This document shows, piece after piece, positions 61,583 through 64,000 of a stretch of DNA of 64,000 bases. The stretch is from DATNPH01 sp036703315 (GTDB lineage: Bacteria; Cyanobacteriota; Cyanobacteriia; Cyanobacteriales; Coleofasciculaceae). Position 1 is the first letter of the stretch; every line of letters begins with the position of its first letter. Under the pieces are notes generated by a model. It was not told the origin of the DNA, made no database searches, and worked only from the letters and a program-made list of their open reading frames with translations. The translations under genes were made by a program, and so were the position numbers. The stretch spans positions 13,713 through 77,712 of the forward strand of contig DATNPH010000120.1 in the NCBI GenBank assembly GCA_036703315.1, given 5' to 3'.

Positions 61583-61842
61583 TATAGGCGAAGAATGAAA
61601 GTATTAAATCTGCCTTAGGGCAGTGCATTGCTGAAATGGTTGCCGCCCAAATATTTAATCAACGGAATGGAGAGGCGATCAAAAGTATTTATGGAGCGGT
61701 AACGACGGGAACGGATTGGAAGTTTCTTAAGTTGATTGATAAAACCATCTGGCTTGATAAGCGAGACTATTTTATCAATGAAGTGAGTCAGATTTTGGGA
61801 ATTTTAACAATGCCGTTTAAGGTGCAACTTCTTTGTGAATAA
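61583..61842 (+). pseudogene. C-terminal fragment of a nuclease-like cyanobacterial family
   Basis: Opening after a TAG near 61580, the frame reads KSALGQCIAEMVAAQIFNQRNGEAIKSIYGAVTTGTDWKFLKL, then YFINEVSQILGIL. This matches the last third of a family of about 200-residue cyanobacterial proteins whose missing N-terminal part holds a PD-(D/E)xK-like E...K core. The N-terminus is gone. ATG 61636 could start a 68-residue remnant. It ends overlapping the minus-strand gene at 61817. Confidence 0.65.
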
Positions 61843-62506
61843 AGATAAAGAGTTCCCTGACGGTGCAATCTACGGCACCTCTACCTGAATCATCTATGGA
61901 AGAACTGAAAAATGATCGAGGCTTTTCATAAAATACAGGACATAAGTCGTCTGGTATTTCAATATCGAATTCCTCTTCTAGCGCCATAGCCAGCTCAACA
62001 AAATCAAGCACATCAGCTCTCAAATCATTTGAGATATGACTATCCAAAGTCACTTCACTCTCATCTACCTCTAATTGCTCACTGACTATTTTCCGAACTT
62101 TAACAAAGATCTTAGCTTGGCTCTCCTCTATTCCAAGTTCTCCCATTATGCTAGTTATTTCGTCACGCAAAGGGGCTTCTTCAGCAGCTTTTTCTTCAGC
62201 AACACGCCGAGCTTCTTCAGCAACACGCTCCTTTTCAGCAGCTAGCTGATATTTCACATCTCCAATTCGAGAATTAACTACATCTCGTAGTGTGGATAAT
62301 TCAACTTTATGTCCACTCTGGCTATAAATTCTTGAGGCTAACTCCCACACAACTTGGTCACGATTAGCCTCAAGTGCTTTAAGACTTTCTTCCGTAACTG
62401 ATATGGTTTCGTCTAGGTATTTATTAGCTACCATCTTCAGCACTTTTAACTCATAAGTTTTATTTACTTCACTCAATGTTTGATCTCCTGCAAATCTCTG
62501 CAACAC
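61817..62506 (-). CDS. Coiled-coil protein with an acyl-carrier-like domain lacking the PPant serine
   Basis: 229 residues from GTG 62506. The N-terminal 95 residues are helical, then comes a charged coiled coil (EKERVAEEARRVAEEKAAEEA, about 90-112). The C-terminal domain (about 130-229) follows the acyl carrier pattern VRKIVSEQLEVDESEVTLDSHISNDLRADVLDFVELAMALEEEFDIEIPDD. In true ACPs the motif is GADSLD; here it reads RADVLD, so the phosphopantetheine Ser is Val. The domain cannot carry an acyl group. About 20 extra residues lie between helices 3 and 4. Possibly a structural or decoy ACP; function unknown. Confidence 0.75.
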   Translation of the reverse strand: MLQRFAGDQTLSEVNKTYELKVLKMVANKYLDETISVTEESLKALEANRDQVVWELASRIYSQSGHKVELSTLRDVVNSRIGDVKYQLAAEKERVAEEARRVAEEKAAEEAPLRDEITSIMGELGIEESQAKIFVKVRKIVSEQLEVDESEVTLDSHISNDLRADVLDFVELAMALEEEFDIEIPDDLCPVFYEKPRSFFSSSIDDSGRGAVDCTVRELFIFIHKEVAP

Positions 62507-62520
62507 CTATGAAAGCAATA

Positions 62521-62624
62521 GCCTAACTCCAACAGACCAAAACGCGATCGCCTATTTTGCACAGAAGCGATCGCAGCATGGATATAGGGGAGCGATCGCC
62601 TAACTCGAATAGACCAAAACACGC
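62521..62624. repeat. Two copies of a HIP1-bounded 31-37-bp repeat
   Basis: GCCTAACTCCAACAGACCAA... (62521-62551) and GCGATCGCCTAACTCGAATA... (62592-62624) share the core CTAACTC-AA-AGACCAAAAC and end in or near GCGATCGC. A third, complete copy is at 63368-63404. They lie just upstream of the minus-strand genes around them. Confidence 0.7.
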
Positions 62625-62671
62625 TTGCTCTCCCCTCACTCTTTCCCCGCTGATCCCCTTCTGTGCGATCG

Positions 62672-63089
62672 CTATAATTTGGGACGTATATCAAAAGCTA
62701 ACTGCGATCGGTAAAAGCAAACATCAAATTCCAGAAAGAAGTTCATGCGCCCCAACAATAGAGGAACATCATTCGTTTGACTCCATGCGAAAACTAGGCG
62801 ACATGGCGCAAATGGACGAATATCAGCAGATACGACCAATCCTCGTGCCTCGACAGGAGCTAGATTGCCAGCTAAAAGAACAGTTATAGTCTGTTCATCC
62901 CACACTGCTCCCAGACGCACACCAACATCATACGGTAAGACATTTACACTTGCCCCAGTTATCCAACATTCCTGATACTTCTATCGAATTGCCTTGATGA
63001 CTCAGAATTAAAGGCAAAGAGGGAACAGCATCAGCAGTGCCAAACTCATCAAACTTTTCGGTAAAGGGAAATCTTTGACCATCAAGCAT
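62672..63089 (-). pseudogene. Retropepsin-like protease gene with a frameshift in its active site
   Basis: The minus strand from ATG 63089 reads MLDGQRFPFTEKFDEFG, then PLILSHQGNSIEVSGMLD. An extra A turns GAT ACT GGG GCA AGT into GAT AAC TGG..., destroying the DTGAS active site. Removing one base (near 62959-62961) restores LDTGASVNVLPYDVGVRLGAVWDEQ and the rest to FDVCFYRSQLAFDIRPK. This is a small cyanobacterial retropepsin family of about 138 residues. GTG 62920 could start an 82-residue C-terminal remnant. Confidence 0.8.
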
Positions 63090-63300
63090 TACTTCCCTTC
63101 TTATCTTCTTCCAGAAGTTGAGCTAGCTTGTGAGCGGCTTCATGGGAATTGAAAGGAGACCAAACTCGATAGGTTGCTCCGTCTTCTAGTGGTGCTTCAT
63201 TCTCTTCTCTAGCAAGTTCTGAAATTAAAAACTGCATGATTTGTAACTTATCAGCACGAGACAGTTTTTGCAGAGTTAGCAGTAATTCTGTCACAGACAT
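63082..63300 (-). CDS. Small partner protein of the retropepsin cassette
   Basis: 72 residues, MSVTELLLTLQKLSRADKLQIMQFLISELAREE, then YRVWSPFNSHEAAHKLAQLLEED. This small helical family regularly precedes the small retropepsin gene in cyanobacteria, and here its stop overlaps the protease start by 8 bp, so the two are coupled. The N-terminal half resembles antitoxin-like helical proteins; the function is unknown. Intact, although the downstream protease gene is broken. Confidence 0.8.
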   Translation of the reverse strand: MSVTELLLTLQKLSRADKLQIMQFLISELAREENEAPLEDGATYRVWSPFNSHEAAHKLAQLLEEDKKGSNA

Positions 63301-63367
63301 AGGACAGACATTTAAGAGCTAACTTCAATTATAGAGATAGCCCAGCTCTCAACGTACTATCCGTAGG

Positions 63368-63404
63368 GCGATCGCCTAACTCGAATAGACCAAAACGCGA
63401 TCGC
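63368..63404. repeat. Complete copy of the HIP1-bounded repeat
   Basis: 37 bp starting GCGATCGCCTAACTCGAATA and ending in GCGATCGC, so a HIP1 octamer bounds both ends. Related copies lie at 62521-62551 and 62592-62624. Confidence 0.75.
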
Positions 63405-63479
63405 CCGGTCATTCATTTACAAAGGAGCAATCGCCTCTCTATCACCAGTTCTAAAATGAGGGTAAGGTTTGGTACTCAG

Positions 63480-63911
63480 ATGCCTGCAAAGGATATCTAT
63501 CACAACGCTGTCAAATAGTCTCTAGTCAAGGACGGCTGGATCATCACGGCTGACCCATACAGGATTGTGTATGAAGATGCTGAACTATATGCTGACCTAG
63601 CAGCTGAACGCCCTATTGCAGCCGAACGCGATGCTCAGAAAATAGTTGTTGAAATCAAAAGTTTTGTAGGGCGATCATTAATGTATGACTTTCACAACGC
63701 CGTGGGTCAGTATATGGTGTATCGCAGGCTAATTGAGCTAACGCAGCCCCATTACAAGCTTTATTTAGCGATTGATGATATTACCGATGAGAATTTATTT
63801 CAACGAAAATCCATTCAAGCTGTGATTGAAGATAGCAATCTGCTGTTGATGGTTGTAGATATTCAACTACTCCACCCTGCTACACTTCGCCTGACGGCTT
63901 CGTTTCGCTGA
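63480..63911 (+). pseudogene. xisH: xisH with a nonsense codon and an altered 3' end
   Basis: From ATG 63480 the frame reads MPAKDIYHNAVK, then TAG (63516-63518), then SLVKDGWIITADPYRIVYEDAELYADLAAERPIAAER...IVVEIKSFVGRSLMYDFHNAVGQYMVYRRLIE, an XisH (fdxN-element excision controlling factor H) family protein of endonuclease-like fold. The catalytic-looking E-x-K (VVEIKSF) is kept. The normal end after LLMVVDI is replaced by QLLHPATLRLTASFR, encoded by a repeat-like sequence. A partner xisI gene usually follows but is not seen before the window ends. A GTG at 63567 could restart translation and give a 114-residue protein. Confidence 0.8.
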
Positions 63912-64000
63912 GGGTGGAGATTGCATCTATCGTCCAGCGCAGTTCCGAATACCTCAAAAGGCGTTCGGCTTTGCTTTCATCCGACGACGCATCAGGGTGA
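63912..64000. other. End of window, unassigned
   Basis: 89 bp. An open frame reads IYRPAQFRIPQKAFGFAFIRR but has no start or recognised family within the window. Confidence 0.3.

Overview
This window is a piece of a cyanobacterial chromosome, most likely from a filamentous or colony-forming species with a repeat-rich genome. The evidence is: a dnaE gene that stops inside a split intein; many copies of the HIP1 octamer GCGATCGC; heptanucleotide tandem repeats (STRR type) between and even inside genes; the order carA / STAS / mini-RNase III / rlmB / DUF1816; and cyanobacterial families such as CHAT, DUF29, XisH and WD40-AAA.

0-16 kb is mostly housekeeping. lpxC-fabZ-lpxA-lpxB (lipid A) is followed by ispF, a large PAS/GAF histidine kinase on the minus strand, trpD, a retropepsin-like lipoprotein, carA, then STAS, mrnC, rlmB and DUF1816, and an alpha/beta hydrolase. 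The STAS gene has no conventional start and appears to begin at AUU behind a perfect Shine-Dalgarno. 16-30 kb holds a DyP-type peroxidase, a VanY-like peptidase, a CAP-domain protein, a wrecked trypsin-like protease, gatA, an ACP phosphodiesterase, the N-terminal half of dnaE, a broken secreted-protein gene and a 1049-residue membrane protein built of about 97-residue repeats.

30.6-37.2 kb is an accessory island. It carries an orphan antitoxin with a toxin stump, an intact HI1419/HI1420-type toxin-antitoxin pair, a candidate nuclease-NACHT-HEAT STAND defence gene (split in two by one frameshift) behind a truncated Phd-type antitoxin, an XRE regulator and three unknown genes. The island ends in a 276-bp ungapped copy of part of the 1049-residue repeat gene, which truncates the last unknown gene.

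37.5-42.7 kb is a branched-chain/neutral amino-acid ABC transporter operon on the minus strand (substrate-binding protein, two permeases, two ATPases). It contains an inserted MITE-like element and an 18-bp hairpin after the binding-protein gene. 42.9-50.5 kb has a TPR-CHAT protein lacking the usual catalytic His, the cytochrome c biogenesis pair ccdA-ccs1, an LRR-kinase, a lipoprotein and a nucleotidyltransferase-fold protein.

52-59.3 kb is a drug-efflux cluster (EmrB-type MFS, MFS-3, EmrA-type adaptor) bracketed by two paralogous MarR regulators and interrupted by a decayed WD40-AAA gene. 59.4-64 kb contains a second-type argininosuccinate synthase preceded by a stump of an ordinary argG, followed by a run of small genes, many broken (nuclease-like fragment, retropepsin with a frameshift in its active site, xisH with a nonsense codon), and an acyl-carrier-protein-like protein that lacks the phosphopantetheine serine. 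Roughly ten genes in the window are visibly broken, mostly in the accessory intervals.
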